Shown here in pieces: positions 62,521 to 64,000 of a stretch of 64,000 bases of DNA. The position numbers and the translations under genes were made by a program. The notes below the pieces were generated by a model. The model searched no databases and was not told the DNA's origin. It saw nothing but the letters and a program-made list of their open reading frames with translations. The first letter of the stretch is position 1. Every line of letters starts with the position of its first letter. This DNA is from Nelumbo lutea (lineage: Eukaryota; Streptophyta; Magnoliopsida; Proteales; Nelumbonaceae): contig JAKGHH010000003.1 in assembly GCA_022828595.1 (NCBI GenBank), positions 103,253,583-103,317,582 of the forward strand, read 5' to 3'.

Positions 62521-63123
62521 TACGGTACAGAAGTTTAAATTACAGTGAAATGTTCAGAAACTTCCTATAAAATATAATAAACAACTCCTATCAAGCTGTA
62601 TATCTAAACTTGCAAACTTCTCCTTTCCCAAAGAGAAAAAAGAAGGAAAACAAGAAAAGTATTTCCCCCCAAGGTTGCAGTTGTTATTTCTGCGTTAGAG
62701 AGAAAATTTAGGCATAGCATTCAATCTTCTGTGTAGAATACAGAAATTAGCATCCAGATTTATAGGATCCTACCCTACAAATGAGTTTAAGACTATTGTC
62801 TTGTTATAAGCTTTTTAGCCATTCCAAGATGATCTGATCTAAGCTAATAGGTTCTTATGAGATCTCGAAAATGTCTCCAAATGAAACTTTTTGGTCAGGA
62901 GGCCCACTTTGGTTTGCTTCCAAATCAATAAACTAAATCCAACAAAGCCTTCCCAATTTATATCTGTTGTGCAATTAAAATACAACTACTAGGATATAAA
63001 CATAGAATGCTTGAATATATATATATATATATATATATAAAGAAAAACCTCAACTGGAAAATCCCACTATATGCTCTAAAGGATTATTTTCAAACTAAAC
63101 CAAAGATAACTTCTCAGATGGAA

Positions 63124-63990
63124 TCACAGGGTGACGGAGACTGGAGACATTGGTACCAAACTGAACTCTCATGTTTATCAGCCATTTGTGATTTTCTCCA
63201 TACTAGAATATGTAAGGGTTCCCTAGTTGGGTAAAGTAGGGCGCTTCCCTACATGACCTGTCATATCTTGCTTGCTACGTGGAGAGATGATTTGGTCAAT
63301 CTGAGAACACCAAGTAGGAAACCGTCTGGACATCCCACCTATTCAATCCTCCAGTCCATACCAGCCCTGAACCCCATCCATTATTGGTATTTTCCACAAG
63401 TAATATTGGCTGCTAAAAGTATTAATGCTTTAATGTTAAACTTGCCTAAAAAGATGGGTTTATTCTGAACATATGGCAAGGGATTAGGGGCTCAAATTTA
63501 CCCAATTAACAGAGGCAAGATGGGCATGTAGGCCATTTTGGGCCGCAAAACAGTTTGCAATGGAAGATTCCTTGGACCTTCAGCCTCACTAGTAACCCGC
63601 TACCTATATATATGTAAATATAGATGTAGATAATGTCAAAAATAACTCTGTGGTCTTTTTATCTCATATGCTGAACTAGGTTACTCCAACAAGGTGTGAC
63701 TTTTACCTTGTTTTACCAGCAAGTAGTCAGCATCAGCATAGAAATAGGTTAACTACTTCCACTCAGGCCATTTGACAGAACCTTGTGGCCCCTTCTTCAT
63801 ATTTGACAGTCCAAATTTGTCATTGGAATCATGCCATACCATTTCAATCTGGCAGTAAGCAATAGAAATCATCAGCAATGCATCCAAGTTTATCAATGGA
63901 ATTATAGCAGAAATACAGAAAGCAAATGCAGCCCACTGGTCCAATCTTGACAACCAAAAGGATGGGAGTAAAAAGAACAAATAAAAAAGT
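63124..63990. repeat. Duplicated block B, without the insertions of block A
   Basis: It shares several long stretches with 52655-54795. Where block A has the hAT element, the hairpin MITE and the third GGGTGTCAAT MITE, block B runs on without them. Confidence 0.85.
63753..63980 (-). other. Unassigned membrane-segment frame, block B copy
   Basis: The 75-residue frame reads LLPSFWLSRLDQWAAFAFCI, then SAIIPLINLDALLMISIAYC and QIEMVWHDSNDKFG. It has two hydrophobic stretches. The block A copy keeps the frame through a 6-bp indel, which hints at coding origin. I do not recognise the family. Confidence 0.35.
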
Positions 63991-64000
63991 AAGAGAGGAA

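Noticed and set aside
1..64000. CRISPR arrays, operons, riboswitches or ribosome binding sites
   Set aside because: The window is plant nuclear DNA; repeats lack the direct-repeat and spacer pattern and no bacterial genes are present.

Overview
This window is nuclear DNA from a flowering plant. The evidence is a protein-coding gene split by GT-AG introns whose exons match FASS/TON2, the plant PP2A B'' regulatory subunit; plant-type tRNA genes; and a transposon load typical of angiosperms (Ty3/Gypsy and Ty1/Copia LTR elements, L1 and RTE LINEs, hAT elements and many MITEs). A run of exactly 100 N at 35719-35818 marks an assembly gap. I do not assign a species.

The left half (about 1-35 kb) is the 3' portion of the FASS/TON2 gene on the + strand. 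Seven coding exons (5163-5234, 5351-5483, 13487-13551, 21889-21964, 33770-33871, 34085-34277, 34727-34964) join in frame to 292 residues ending at TAA. The first ~190 residues lie left of the window. Four introns are swollen by transposons: the upstream intron holds the 3' end of a Gypsy element with an antisense gene and a 5'-truncated L1; intron 2 holds an RTE LINE broken by two L1 pieces, then a hAT-like element split by a Copia element; intron 3 holds a Reina-like chromovirus with an internal duplication; intron 4 holds L1 fragments and a 9-kb inverted pair of LTR-element halves carrying antisense plant-mobile-domain genes. Read as coding sequence, the exons are intact.

The right half (35-64 kb) is intergenic and repeat-rich. 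It contains a decayed Copia element with one long LTR (37.6-43.4 kb), the 3' part of an NPH3/RPT2-family gene fused at its upstream side to a truncated hAT transposase gene (45.3-48.8 kb), two copies of a tRNA-Gln/tRNA-Asn pair (51.6-51.8 and 56.9-57.1 kb), several hAT-like non-autonomous elements with 8-bp target duplications, a cluster of short hairpin MITEs sharing a core motif, a duplicated block (52.7-54.8 versus 63.1-64.0 kb) of which one copy lacks the insertions seen in the other, and decayed RTE and L1 pieces.

The items I judge most worth a second look are: antisense ORFs with their own TATA boxes in two unrelated-looking LTR elements; the inverted LTR-element pair; the hairpin MITE family; the AAAAGTACTTTT arrays shared by two different MITEs; the hAT/NPH3 fusion with a frameshift; and the duplicated tRNA pair. 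I found no clear evidence of a wholly new system. All family assignments come from motif recognition by eye.
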